This document shows positions 18,939 to 28,333 of a stretch of 64,000 nt of DNA, one piece after another. Every line of letters begins with the position of its first letter. Position 1 is the first letter of the stretch. Where the stretch lies: contig CAWBUS010000006.1 of the NCBI GenBank assembly GCA_963792025.1, positions 62,001 to 126,000 on the forward strand. The letters run 5' to 3'. This DNA comes from Ginsengibacter sp963792025. GTDB lineage: Bacteria; Bacteroidota; Bacteroidia; Chitinophagales; Chitinophagaceae. The position numbers and the translations under genes were made by a program. The notes below the pieces were generated by a model. The model was not told the origin of the DNA and did not search any database. It saw only the letters and a list, made by a program, of their open reading frames with translations.

Positions 18939-21047
18939 CTAAAATTCCCGAACTGCCCGAGCATAGAATGAGTGTCCCTGCGTTGTGTTATATTTATAGT
19001 TGGTAGCTCCATTTCCAAAATTAATTAAACTGGCGTAGCCATTACCAGCAATGCTGGAACTCCAATAGAGATCATTTTGATGAAGGCCGCTTATCTTGTC
19101 TCTTTCATTATAAATTAATTTCAATTCATTTATAGTAGGCAACCTCCAGTTGTCAAATCCGCCCGTCGGAGAAAATTGCTTACACAATGCATTTGCATTT
19201 TCCCATCCTGTTTTTTTACCATCATTCAAATCGCTCGGCGCTACGATCAATCCATGATCGTCCGTTTGATACAGAAAAAAAACAATGCCTCCCTGGTAAG
19301 CACTTCCTACGGTTAAATTGAGATTGGCTTTTACAGGCTTGGTTTCAATAACATACTGGTGTAAAATATTACTTTGTATTTGTTCAAAACTCCTTTTAAC
19401 TATTGAGTCTTCCTCCGGCAATCCGAAAATTACTTTTTGAATTGAATCAATAGCCATTTGAATTATTTTATTCGAACTATCTGCTTTCTGCCGTTCTATA
19501 ATGGCTGTATCAGATTGCCGGGTGGCATTTTGTGCCTGTGCGACCGCTTCTTTTTTTGCCTTTGTTGCAGTTACTCCAAAATAAGCCGCTGCTATAATAG
19601 CAACTATAGCGAGCGCCAAGAGACTAACGACAACTCGTAAACGCTTTTTTGTAGCTTTTGCCTCCTGTAGTTTTAGCAGCTGCTCTTGTTGATTTCTCTG
19701 TTCTTCTTCTCTATAACTGCGACTTTTATTAATCCAATCTTTTTCTTCATCACTCACCTTAAATTTTTCCAGGTAAGGTTCAATAAATAATAATTGTCGT
19801 TCGGTAAAATATTCTCTTGCCTCATCTTTAACAGCCAACTGGCTTTTTATCAACCTTTGCACTTCTAAAATGGCTATTTCTTCATCGCTTCTCTTTTCGG
19901 CTATTCTTAAGGCAAGAGAATCATGAGCCAGTTCGTATAAATTTTCGTCTTCAGAACAATTAACGATACGGCTATTTACAAATGATTCAACCGATTCATC
20001 AATCAGTTTCTTATCTAAATCGGGTAGTCGTTCTGCCAGTTCCTTTTTTGAAATAGGTTCTTTGGTTCCTTCTAAAGTTGAAAATGGTGAAAGTATTTTC
20101 CAGATAACTTCTGTGGTAACATTTTTATATTTGGCACTTAGCTTAGTGCTGATAGCTTTTACCTGTTCTTCTAAAAAATTCCGCAGCACATCACCGATAT
20201 CGCCAATCCGGTTTAAGACATCCAATGTTATTAGTGCATCAGCCTGGCGGCTTTCATCATGTGTGGTTTCGAGGTATAACTTATCTAAAAATACCTGCAA
20301 ATAGGGCAACTCAATCGTGAGCGTTTTCTTTTTTCCTTTTATCTTGTCGAAAATGCCTTGCGTTATATTATCTAATTCATCAGTCTTAATTCTTACGTTC
20401 GAAAGTTTATAATCATTGATACCCTTTATTACATCCGTTACTTTGTCAAGGGTCATAGGTTCAATGCGAAGCTTTTTGTGCAATAGTTGTGGTACTTGTT
20501 TTTCAAATTCATTTAAGTAACCGAGGTACTCTTCCCGAATGGAAAAGATCATTTTTACGGGTTGCTCTGCTCTCAGGATTTCTTTTACCGCTTCAATAAA
20601 CTGTTGTTGTTCGGTTTTGGTGCCTAACACATACAACTCTTCAAACTGGTCGAAGATCAGGTAGATAGGTTTAAAGTTGTTGAGGTATACGCCTTTGATC
20701 AATCGCAATAACCCGGTTATTTTTTTTGAAGAATCTTTTGTTGTTATATCTTCATCGTCCACATCGTTGCCACCTGCATCTGCCAATTGTTTTTCGAGGG
20801 ATGTATTAATGTTATTTCCCCGCCTGGTAACAAGCGGCAACCAGTCATAGGGTTTAAATTTGCCAGCGAGACCGCATTGAATCAAACTTGTTTTTCCGGT
20901 ACCTGATGCGCCGTAGATCAACAAAATGGAATTCTGAAAAACCATTGAATAAAGAGCGTCTGTTTCTTCATCTCTTCCAAAGAACATATCGGTATCGTCC
21001 TGGTTATAGGAATCTAAAAATTTAAATGGATACTTCTTCATGAGCAA
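18939..21047 (-). CDS. nSTAND1 NTPase with transmembrane helix and DUF1566 (lectin-like) C-terminus
   Basis: This 702-residue three-part protein begins with an opening FLDSYNQDDTDMFFGRDEE and Walker A GASGTGKTS (46-54), then Walker B LIFDQFEEL (130-138; the DQFEEL form is diagnostic of nSTAND1) and FSIREEYLGYL with a conserved arginine. A helical extension (LAHDSLALRIAEKRSDEE, the usual winged-helix/HTH tail) follows. One hydrophobic helix lies at about 468-490, then a coiled linker. The C-terminal ~130 residues are a DUF1566/Lcl-type domain (GGIVFFLY, WRLPTINELKLIY, YWSSS, FYARAVREF). STAND proteins are signal-sensing switches often used in defence or cell-death systems, so a sensor/switch role is inferred. 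It follows an unrecognised partner gene by 61 bases. Confidence 0.85.
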   Translation of the reverse strand: MLMKKYPFKFLDSYNQDDTDMFFGRDEETDALYSMVFQNSILLIYGASGTGKTSLIQCGLAGKFKPYDWLPLVTRRGNNINTSLEKQLADAGGNDVDDEDITTKDSSKKITGLLRLIKGVYLNNFKPIYLIFDQFEELYVLGTKTEQQQFIEAVKEILRAEQPVKMIFSIREEYLGYLNEFEKQVPQLLHKKLRIEPMTLDKVTDVIKGINDYKLSNVRIKTDELDNITQGIFDKIKGKKKTLTIELPYLQVFLDKLYLETTHDESRQADALITLDVLNRIGDIGDVLRNFLEEQVKAISTKLSAKYKNVTTEVIWKILSPFSTLEGTKEPISKKELAERLPDLDKKLIDESVESFVNSRIVNCSEDENLYELAHDSLALRIAEKRSDEEIAILEVQRLIKSQLAVKDEAREYFTERQLLFIEPYLEKFKVSDEEKDWINKSRSYREEEQRNQQEQLLKLQEAKATKKRLRVVVSLLALAIVAIIAAAYFGVTATKAKKEAVAQAQNATRQSDTAIIERQKADSSNKIIQMAIDSIQKVIFGLPEEDSIVKRSFEQIQSNILHQYVIETKPVKANLNLTVGSAYQGGIVFFLYQTDDHGLIVAPSDLNDGKKTGWENANALCKQFSPTGGFDNWRLPTINELKLIYNERDKISGLHQNDLYWSSSIAGNGYASLINFGNGATNYKYNTTQGHSFYARAVREF

Positions 21048-21108
21048 AAAAAGTTTTAACCTATAATAAATACCTGTCCGTAAATAGTAGTTAACTGATT
21101 AATAAATA

Positions 21109-22506
21109 TCAATCCAGGATTTCTTTTTGGGCGTTTTGAAATATTTTATACACAACATTCAACTGAAGGTTTTTAAACTTTTCAGTATCCTTCATTAATC
21201 CTGTTATGTCGTGATCGGTATTTGATTCCAAATCCCTTTCTATATCCTCATTAAATTGAATAACCACCTGTGAGGGATCACCAACATTTTTAAAATCGTC
21301 GTTTTTATCAGAAGTAATTTTGTTTATATCAAAATAAGTCAACCTTTTCTTCCTTTCTTCAAAGCAGGTATAAAAACAAATTTTAACTTCCAGTTCGTTA
21401 GTCAACGCATTTACATCGATGATAAAAGGGAAAAGATTCAGTCCTTCCTGGTATTTGTCTTTATAAATTAAGACGGCGTCATTACTTATGGGGTGTTCAT
21501 CATATTTAAATTTCGTAGAAAATAATTTATCATCATTATCTACGCCAAGAAAGGTATAGGAATGGAGATAACGAACATCTTCATTTCTTATATTATTATA
21601 AGTAATTTGTTTTACAGATACCATTTTATAATTTGCCAGGAAACTTAAGGTTGATAGAAATATTGTCAGCTCATTTTCGGCTTCAAAAGCAGTAGCGTAA
21701 ATTACCTGCCCGGAATCCAGTTTGCTTTTTATATCTTCTAAATTTTTGCAGGCTGTAGTAAAACTGCTGCCATCAATGAGGTCGTCCTTGTTAAATTCAC
21801 TGAAAGGATATTCAATTTTCTGTGCATCGAAAATGCTGACTAGTGTATGCAACAGTTCTATATAATCCCGGATATTTAATTCAATTTCGGAGTTGAAAAA
21901 ATTATTAAGGATGTTTGACTGATCGCGGGTTAGTTCAAGGTTATTACCCTTTTTATAATCCCAGAGTTTTGAGACAAAAGAAAAACATAAAAGCTGGAGC
22001 GCACGAGTTGCCGTTGCTATACAAACTTCAATATAATCCCTGGAACTATTCGATGTAAATGCGCCGATACCACTCGATATAACTTTCTGTAAAAGCATCC
22101 CGAGTACGCCCACAAAACATGAGATAATATAGCCATTGGCTTTACGGGTATAACGCACCTGCGTTTCCCAATCTGCTTTATCCGCTTCTTTTATGTTGTC
22201 GAGGAAATCTTTGGTATCAGCACTATAGGTACTTAGGGCTTCCGTAAGTTTCCTGCAGAGATACATGTTGAATGTTTTCTTGCCTATCTCGGCGCTAAAA
22301 ACGGCATTGGTAATGCTTCCAATATTGTAGATCTTATCGCCCGATTTGAAATTTTCTGTGCTCGTTTTTTGCAGCAGCGATTTCAATTCGTCGAGATTAT
22401 TTTTTATCTCTTTTATCTCGCCATTTACGTTTACCTGCATACTATCCACTGTTACGTTTTGAATAACGATGTCGGATGTTTCGGGGGTTACTGGTGATAT
22501 ATCCAT
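21109..22506 (-). CDS. Unrecognised protein, partner of the nSTAND1 gene
   Basis: This 465-residue protein has no recognisable catalytic motif. A short N-terminal segment with beta-strand and then amphipathic-helix character (DIVIQNVTVDSMQVNVNG, EIKEIKNNLDELKSLLQ) resembles adaptor modules at the start of conflict-system proteins. A hydrophobic stretch follows at about 125-150 (GYIISCFVGVLGMLLQKVI), then a long mixed alpha/beta region. It is the first gene of a two-gene unit, 61 bases ahead of the nSTAND1 gene. In many STAND systems the upstream gene supplies an effector or a sensor; I cannot tell which here. No function is claimed. Confidence 0.65.
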   Translation of the reverse strand: MDISPVTPETSDIVIQNVTVDSMQVNVNGEIKEIKNNLDELKSLLQKTSTENFKSGDKIYNIGSITNAVFSAEIGKKTFNMYLCRKLTEALSTYSADTKDFLDNIKEADKADWETQVRYTRKANGYIISCFVGVLGMLLQKVISSGIGAFTSNSSRDYIEVCIATATRALQLLCFSFVSKLWDYKKGNNLELTRDQSNILNNFFNSEIELNIRDYIELLHTLVSIFDAQKIEYPFSEFNKDDLIDGSSFTTACKNLEDIKSKLDSGQVIYATAFEAENELTIFLSTLSFLANYKMVSVKQITYNNIRNEDVRYLHSYTFLGVDNDDKLFSTKFKYDEHPISNDAVLIYKDKYQEGLNLFPFIIDVNALTNELEVKICFYTCFEERKKRLTYFDINKITSDKNDDFKNVGDPSQVVIQFNEDIERDLESNTDHDITGLMKDTEKFKNLQLNVVYKIFQNAQKEILD

Positions 22507-23027
22507 ATTTTTTTATTATGAACAATTGGGTTTACAATGTTATTTCACTCGCGGCATTTATTGACTATATCAAATAAACAATCGTATCGTTTCCTCTCAC
22601 GCTGAAATGATGAAGCGAATTACCGTGTTTTGAGTGTTTGAAATAGTTAGCTAATGCAACCCATCTAAATTGATCAATAAAATCTTATGCCACCTGAATT
22701 TAAAAAAAATACTTCCATTTACCAGGGCATTTGCGATAGGAGCAGTAAGGTTTTAGATTCTATTTATCTTTTATAAGCGATCTTTCGTAAAGTTAGTTTT
22801 TTTAATTCGAAACAAATGACAAGCAATTTGCTAAAATACAGCCACACCGCTTTCATTTTCGAATAGCCGTGACAGGTATGCGTTTTTATATTTTCGGAGA
22901 TACCGATTTTCTTTAATCGTTAACACCGTTTATACAAGCCATCCGGTTATCATTATGCAAAAAATAATTCCTAAAAAATTTGCGCAAGTAAATACTTGCA
23001 TATATATTTGCAAGCAAATACTTGCAT
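22507..23027. other. Intergenic region between the nSTAND1 pair and arsR-like gene
   Basis: About 520 bases with no ORF that looks coding. It must hold the divergent promoters of the nSTAND1 pair (minus) and the ArsR operon (plus). The right end carries two ArsR-type operators (22984-22999 and 23010-23025). Nothing else was recognised. Confidence 0.6.
22984..23025. promoter_or_regulatory. Tandem palindromic operators of the ArsR-like regulator
   Basis: GCAAGTAAATACTTGC at 22984-22999 is a perfect 7+2+7 palindrome, and GCAAGCAAATACTTGC at 23010-23025 is the same with one mismatch. Their centres are 26 bp apart, and the second ends two bases before the ATG of the regulator gene. This suggests autorepression by a dimeric winged-helix protein. 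Confidence 0.75.
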
Positions 23028-23369
23028 ATGGAAGCCAGGCGGGATGTATTCCAGGCGATAGCAGACCCAACAAGAAGGCAAATTATTGGAATGCTTGCCG
23101 ACAAATCTTTGAATCTAAATGCCATTTCGGATGCGTTTGATATGAGCCGGCAGGCAATCTCACTTCACATTAAAATCCTCACAGAGTGCGGGCTCGTTAC
23201 TATAAATCAAAAAGGACGGGAACGTCATTGCGAAGCAAAACTGGATCAGCTAAACGAAGTAGCTGTATGGATTGAACAATACCGAAAGAGTTGGGAAAGC
23301 AAATTGGATAATCTCGAATTATACTTAGATAAACTTCAAAAAAATAAAAAAAATGCAAGAAAAAAATAA
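23028..23369 (+). CDS. ArsR-family transcriptional regulator
   Basis: This is a 113-residue winged-helix DNA-binding protein opening MEARRDVFQAIADPTRRQIIGML, the near-invariant start of the ArsR subgroup that controls SRPBCC (AHSA1) genes. The recognition helix is MSRQAISLHIKILTECGLV. No metal-binding cysteine pair is present, so it is probably not a metal sensor. The ATG at 23028 is preferred over an upstream TTG (23022) because it directly follows the second operator. Its 3' end overlaps the start of the SRPBCC frame (ATG at 23353), indicating an operon that continues through SRPBCC, VOC and DoxX genes. Confidence 0.88.
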   Translation: MEARRDVFQAIADPTRRQIIGMLADKSLNLNAISDAFDMSRQAISLHIKILTECGLVTINQKGRERHCEAKLDQLNEVAVWIEQYRKSWESKLDNLELYLDKLQKNKKNARKK

Positions 23370-23835
23370 CACTGCCGATCGTGAATTACGCATTTCACGA
23401 TTGCTTAATGCCCCCATTGCCCTCGTATGGGAAGTATGGACAAACGCTGAACATATCAAAAACTGGTAGGGTCCAAATGGATTTACGAACACCATTCATA
23501 CAATGGATTTAAAAAAAGATGGTGAATGGAATTTAATAATGCATGGCCCCGATGGAACGGATTATAAAAATAAAAGTGTATTCAAAGAAATCGTAAAACA
23601 CAAGAAGATCGTTTACGAGCACGTGAGCGGACCTAAGTTTTTGGCAACAATAGAATTTGAATCTCAAGGTGAAAAAACGTTACTGAAATGGCACATACTT
23701 TTTCAATCGAAAGAAGAATTTCTACAAACAGTAAAGACATTCAAAGCAGATGAAGGTTTGAAGCAAAATATTGATAAACTTGGGCATTACCTGCAAACGC
23801 AAATCAGCATGCGTAAAGATTTAAAAACCTCTACC
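23353..23835 (+). CDS. SRPBCC (AHSA1-like) protein with in-frame TAG; runs on into a VOC domain
   Basis: The frame starts MQEKNNTADRELRISRLL, followed by PIALVWEVWTNAEHIKNW, the START/Bet v1-like opening of the AHSA1/COG3832 family. At 23467-23469 a TAG replaces the second Trp codon of the family's usual N-W-W-G-P, then the frame goes on as GPNGFTNTIHTMDLKKDGEWNLIMHGPDG to the helical end LGHYLQTQ. No stop follows; it reads straight into the VOC domain gene at 23836. The stop is a single G-to-A change and could be sequencing error or a real null. Relatives are small hydrophobic-ligand binders co-encoded with ArsR regulators. Confidence 0.75.
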
Positions 23836-24278
23836 ATGGCAAGAGTAAGCACTTACTTAAATTTTCCCGGTAATACAGAAGACGCTTTCAATTTTTATAA
23901 AGCTGTGTTCCGCAGCGAATTCGCTGGTGGCGGCATTCAAAGGTTCGGAGACATCCCTGCACCGGAGGGAATGCCACCATTATCCGATGCAGATAAAAAT
24001 TAATCATCCATGTAGAGTTACCCATTCTTGGTGGCCATATTTTAATGGCAACAGATGCAGCAGAAAGCATGGGTTTTAAAGTAGAGCCGGGGAATAACAT
24101 GCACATTAATCTTGAGCCGGAAACAAGGGAAGAAACAAAACGATTGTTTGATGCCCTTGCTAAAGATGGAAAAATAACTATGGAATTACAGGATATGTTT
24201 TGGGGAGGTTATTTTGGAAGTTGCATCGATAAATTTGGTACTAACTGGATGTTCAACTGCACTGAATCATCAAACTAA
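23836..24278 (+). CDS. VOC / PhnB-like domain protein (one frameshift)
   Basis: The domain starts MARVSTYLNFPGNTEDAFNFYKAVF, the typical PhnB-like (3-demethylubiquinone-9 methyltransferase-fold) opening, and ends DMFWGGYFGSCIDKFGTNWMFNC, the family's usual close. A one-base loss near 24001 (AAT TAA for AAT TTA) breaks the frame just before HVELPILGGHILMATDA. It is in the same frame as the preceding SRPBCC gene without an intervening stop, so the two may be fused or a stop may have been lost. It belongs to the ArsR operon; the reaction is unknown. Confidence 0.75.
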
Positions 24279-24314
24279 TAAACAACTAAACTTTTAAACT
24301 CATCAAAAATAAAT

Positions 24315-24686
24315 ATGAAAAAGACAAAAATATTTTATTGGGTCATTACCGGACTGTTTTCGGCTTTCATGCTATTTTCAGCCATACCTGACGCCTTGAG
24401 CACACCAGATGCCATTAAGTTTATGAATCAATTAGGTTATCCGAACTATATTATACCATTTCTTGGTATCGCTAAAGTTCTTGGTGTAATCGCAATACTC
24501 ATTCCCGGGTTTAAACGAATAACGGAGTGGGCCTATGCTGGTTTATTCTTCGACCTCGCTGGAGCAACTTATTCTGTAGTCGCTTCATTCGGGCTACAGG
24601 CATCAATATTATTTATGATTTTGCCTATAATATTTTTATTTCTCTCTTATTATTTATGGCGCAAAAAGATGGGTGATTTTACGTAA
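24315..24686 (+). CDS. DoxX-like integral membrane protein
   Basis: This is a 123-residue protein with four predicted membrane helices: FYWVITGLFSAFMLFSAIP, YIIPFLGIAKVLGVIAILIPGF, WAYAGLFFDLAGATYSVVASFG and ILFMILPIIFLFLSYYLW. The K-x-L-G-x-x-A-x-L-x-P and R-x-x-E-W-A-Y-A-G segments match the DoxX-like family. It is separated by 36 bases from the VOC gene and is probably the last gene of the ArsR operon. Homologues are often found next to SRPBCC and VOC genes; their biochemical role is unclear. Confidence 0.82.
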   Translation: MKKTKIFYWVITGLFSAFMLFSAIPDALSTPDAIKFMNQLGYPNYIIPFLGIAKVLGVIAILIPGFKRITEWAYAGLFFDLAGATYSVVASFGLQASILFMILPIIFLFLSYYLWRKKMGDFT

Positions 24687-24836
24687 AGCGCAATCATCCC
24701 GTATGTAGTATGTTGCGATTTTTGAAGTAGAAGGGCTTTCAAAAATTGCCTCATGAAATATTATTTCATATTGCCGGATATTTGCAAATGAAAACAACTA
24801 TAATTTCATTTTGATAATTTATTCAAAATACTAAAT

Positions 24837-25877
24837 ATGGAATACAGGCAACTAGGAGGTTCCGGTTTACAGGTTCCGGTACTCAGTTTTGGAACCGCAA
24901 CATTTGGCGGAGGAAATGATTTCTTCAAAGCTTGGGGTAATACGCAGGTGGAAGAAGCAACCCGTTTGATTGATATTTGCCTCGAAGCCGGCATTAATTT
25001 ATTTGATACCGCCGACGTTTATTCGCAAGGGCTTTCCGAAGAAATTTTGGGAAAGGCAATAGATGGAAAAAGAAATCAATTACTCATTTCTACCAAGGCC
25101 ACTTTCGCATTTGGCAAAGAGCCCAATAATCAGGGCTCCTCAAGATATCGTTTAATAAAGCAAGTAGAAGGAAGTTTAAAAAGATTAGGTACCGATCGTG
25201 TTGACATATACCACATGCATGGCTTTGATGGCAACACACCTGTGGAAGAAACATTGCGTGCTCTGGATGATTTAATAGAGAGCGGTAAAGTACGATACAT
25301 TGCTGCTTCAAATTTTTCGGGATGGCATTTAATGAAGTCACTTGCCGCTTCGGATAAATATGGCTGGAACCGATATGTTGCGCACCAGGTGTATTATTCA
25401 CTAGCCAACCGCGAGTACGAATGGGAATTGATGCCGTTGGCACTCGATCAAAAAGTTGGAGCAATCGTTTGGTCGCCTTTAGCTGCGGGAAAATTAGGTG
25501 GCAGATATCGCCGCGATAAATTAGTACCCGGCGATGGTCGCGTGGCGCAAGGCGGAAGCCCGGTACCTGCCCATGCAATTGATGATGAATTATTGTATAA
25601 CATTGTAGATGCTATGGATGCTGTTGCGGCAGAAACGAATAAAACCGTCGCCCAGGTTGCATTAAACTGGCTATTACAACGGCCTACTGTTTCAAGCATT
25701 ATTATTGGTGCCCGCAACGAACAGCAGTTGAGACAAAATATTGAAGCTACAGGCTGGAATCTTACAACCGACCAGGTTAAGATGCTGGACGCGGCTAGTG
25801 AAGTACCCACCATCTATCCATACTGGCATCAGCGTCAGAATCTCGCGTTAAATCCACTGCCACAATTTTACGTTTGA
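24837..25877 (+). CDS. Aldo/keto reductase
   Basis: This 346-residue TIM-barrel NADPH-dependent reductase has the full AKR catalytic set: Asp in FDTADVYSQG with its Tyr, Lys in LLISTKATF, and His in DIYHMHGFDG. The C-terminal nucleotide-binding loop SSIIIGARNEQQLRQNI is also present. It resembles AKR11/AKR12 (YajO/Tas-like) soluble reductases. A 34-base gap leads to a DUF3303 gene on the same strand; the upstream gap of 150 bases suggests its own promoter. The physiological substrate is unknown. Confidence 0.9.
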   Translation: MEYRQLGGSGLQVPVLSFGTATFGGGNDFFKAWGNTQVEEATRLIDICLEAGINLFDTADVYSQGLSEEILGKAIDGKRNQLLISTKATFAFGKEPNNQGSSRYRLIKQVEGSLKRLGTDRVDIYHMHGFDGNTPVEETLRALDDLIESGKVRYIAASNFSGWHLMKSLAASDKYGWNRYVAHQVYYSLANREYEWELMPLALDQKVGAIVWSPLAAGKLGGRYRRDKLVPGDGRVAQGGSPVPAHAIDDELLYNIVDAMDAVAAETNKTVAQVALNWLLQRPTVSSIIIGARNEQQLRQNIEATGWNLTTDQVKMLDAASEVPTIYPYWHQRQNLALNPLPQFYV

Positions 25878-25911
25878 CCGTAATAGTCATATAAACTGAA
25901 AAATTTATTCT

Positions 25912-26181
25912 ATGCTGTACATGATTATCGAAACCTTTCATCCGGGTCAAGTGAAACAATTGTACAAAAGATTTGAAGAGAAAGGAAGACTAATGCCGCA
26001 AGGCGTTCAATATATAAACAGTTGGATTAACGAAGATATAACAACCTGTTTCCAGGTTATGGAAAGTGATACAGAAAAAAAGATTTACGAGTGGATTCAA
26101 AACTGGATCGATCTTTCCGATTTTAAAATTATCCCGGTAATTACTTCTTCGCAGGCGAAAGAAAAAGTTTTTGCAGGTTAA
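25912..26181 (+). CDS. DUF3303 family small protein
   Basis: This is an 89-residue protein opening MLYMIIETFHPGQVKQLYKRFEEKGRLMPQGVQYINSW, a good match to DUF3303 (ferredoxin-like, dimeric alpha/beta-barrel size), with the conserved C-V/F-x-V-M-E-type strand TTCFQVMES. There is no catalytic residue. It follows the aldo/keto reductase closely and is convergent with the gliding-motility gene. Confidence 0.78.
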   Translation: MLYMIIETFHPGQVKQLYKRFEEKGRLMPQGVQYINSWINEDITTCFQVMESDTEKKIYEWIQNWIDLSDFKIIPVITSSQAKEKVFAG

Positions 26182-26204
26182 CCTAAAAAAATTATTCAAA
26201 ATAA

Positions 26205-28133
26205 CTATAACAAAATATACACCACTCCTTTTAGGAGTGGCGTGTCATTTTTCAAATCGATAATATAAACATAGGCACCTGAAGTAAGTTGAACACCTTT
26301 AAATTTGCCGTCCCACGAAATATTTCTTCCGCCATTATCGAAAACAATTTCTCCGTACCTGTTAAAGACTTTAACTTCCGAACCAGGATAAGCCTGTAGC
26401 GTTTCTATAAACCAGGTGTCATTTATTCCATCACCGTTAGGGGTAAACGCATTTGGAATATATAATTGCTGATATACCTTGACCAATACGCTATCAACCG
26501 CTGTTCCGCATCCTTTATTTGAAAAAACATTCAACGCATACACCTGGTTGACAGAGGGGTTCACAACCGGGTTAAGCGTCGCACTTCCTGTTATGTTTAC
26601 ATTAGGTGTCCAGGTATAGGTAACATCGGTACCACCCGCAATTCCACTCAAAGTGGCAGACTGGCCTTTAATAATAATTTTATCAGCTCCTGCATTTGCC
26701 GTGGGTAATTTATCTACCGTAATCAATACAGAATCGGATACCTCACACTTATTATTCGCAACCGTAAGAATATACAATGTTGTTTCAGCAGGCGAAGCAA
26801 CTGGATTCGGTACGCCTGGATCAGAGATACCCGAAGATGGTTTCCAGTTATAAGACGTGATGTTATTACTTCCCACACTATTTAACTGCGTAGAAGATCC
26901 TTCACAAATTTCTGCGTCAGCACCTGCATTTACAAAAGGTTTTGGTGTTAATTCAACCAGCGTTGAGTCAACGCTGGTGCATCCTTTTGCAGACGTCACC
27001 TTGACATGATACATTCCACTGTTACCCGCTGTAGCCGCAGGAATAAAAGGAAATGCTTCATTACTTGAAAAATTCATCGGCCCTGTCCAGGAAAATAATA
27101 CACCGTCATTTGCCAGTAAAAACAGCGTATCACCTGTGCAACTGCCAAGGCTAGACGCAGTAACAACCGGGTATTTATTTACACCTACTCTTACCACGTT
27201 GGATAAAATAGAACAGGATGCAATATTCATATTTTCCCTCTGCGAAACTGCCAGCCTGTATAAATACAGGCCTGGCGTAACTATCGGTGGCCGTACATAG
27301 GTAGTATTTGTTGCGCCCGGAATGTTCGCCCACGAAGCTCCGTTACTGGTGCTGATCTGCCATTGATAAACAGGATCAGTATAGCCTGCGGAAACATTCG
27401 CCAATAAAGTAAACACCGCATTATCTCCGGTACACACATCAACCGAATCAGCAGATCCGTTAATATTTGCTGTAACTAACGGTCCGCATGCACGAAAAGT
27501 AATATCATCCAATAATATATCATTGCCACATCCACCCGGTGCATTATTGGTCATCCGCAATACAATCGAACTTATTCCAACGGGGGTTGAAAAAAAGAAG
27601 CCATACTGGTTCCAATTAGTAGATACAGGGATATCGCCGGTTTGATATGATTGTAAAACAGTGCCAGAAGGAGTTTCAATGTTAAAAGTGATGTTGGGTT
27701 TAATTCCTTGCCCATTGCATGCAAACGGCTGAAGCATATTATACATCCAGGCAGCAAATTCATAAGTTGTATTCGGGCAAAGGCCATCAACGGTTTTTAC
27801 AAAAAAATCGCCCGGCGTATAAGAAGCATTTACAATCATCATATATCCATTTACGTCTCCGGGAGTATGATCTTCTGTAACTGTATGCCAGGTACCTCCA
27901 AAACACGAGCTGGTAGAATTGGCGATGGTGTAAAAGCCGTCATTCGGACAATCGCCCGCAACATAGATATAATTGGTATTCCCAAGTGGGGGGCCTGGAT
28001 TGGAACCGGCTCCGAAGGTTATATTAACTACAGGATCTCCCAGGCTTCCCTGGCATAGTTGGGCAAATGTCTTAGGAACATAAATGATCGAAATTAACAA
28101 ACAACAAAAAGAAAACGTTAGAGAACGGCCCAT
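26205..28133 (-). CDS. Secreted multidomain protein with gliding-motility C-terminal sorting domain
   Basis: This 642-residue secreted protein begins with a signal peptide ending near FAQLCQG. It continues with a carbohydrate-binding-like jelly-roll region (residues ~40-215, with TPGDFFVKTVDGLCPNTTYEFAAW) and two or three Ig/PKD-like repeats (VNAGADAEICEGSSTQL, ANAGADKIIIKGQSATL). It ends in the type IX secretion type B sorting domain (YIPNAFTPNGDGINDTWFI, VKVFNRYGEIVFDN, WDGKFKGVQLTSGAYVYIIDL). Such proteins are exported by T9SS and bound to or released from the surface, often as adhesins. The single intact ORF shows that the export machinery is probably encoded elsewhere in the genome. Confidence 0.92.
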   Translation of the reverse strand: MGRSLTFSFCCLLISIIYVPKTFAQLCQGSLGDPVVNITFGAGSNPGPPLGNTNYIYVAGDCPNDGFYTIANSTSSCFGGTWHTVTEDHTPGDVNGYMMIVNASYTPGDFFVKTVDGLCPNTTYEFAAWMYNMLQPFACNGQGIKPNITFNIETPSGTVLQSYQTGDIPVSTNWNQYGFFFSTPVGISSIVLRMTNNAPGGCGNDILLDDITFRACGPLVTANINGSADSVDVCTGDNAVFTLLANVSAGYTDPVYQWQISTSNGASWANIPGATNTTYVRPPIVTPGLYLYRLAVSQRENMNIASCSILSNVVRVGVNKYPVVTASSLGSCTGDTLFLLANDGVLFSWTGPMNFSSNEAFPFIPAATAGNSGMYHVKVTSAKGCTSVDSTLVELTPKPFVNAGADAEICEGSSTQLNSVGSNNITSYNWKPSSGISDPGVPNPVASPAETTLYILTVANNKCEVSDSVLITVDKLPTANAGADKIIIKGQSATLSGIAGGTDVTYTWTPNVNITGSATLNPVVNPSVNQVYALNVFSNKGCGTAVDSVLVKVYQQLYIPNAFTPNGDGINDTWFIETLQAYPGSEVKVFNRYGEIVFDNGGRNISWDGKFKGVQLTSGAYVYIIDLKNDTPLLKGVVYILL

Positions 28134-28333
28134 AACAAAAAGCGCTGGTTTTAGTATTTTCTAAGTTCAGCAAATATTCCCAAATAACATGCATTCCAAT
28201 TCAACAACGGAAAGATAACGGCTAAAGTTGTATCTAAGTCAATTCTATTTTTGGACATCAATTCAGTGGCTCAATTTTTTTATTATTTATGATAATAATT
28301 TCCGTAAATTAAATTTTTGTATTTTCATTAAGC

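Noticed and set aside
26222..26240. Perfect 8-bp hairpin CCACTCCT-TTT-AGGAGTGG near the end of the gliding-motility gene
   Set aside because: It lies in the last coding codons and is not followed by a clean T-run on either strand; probably chance or a weak convergent terminator.
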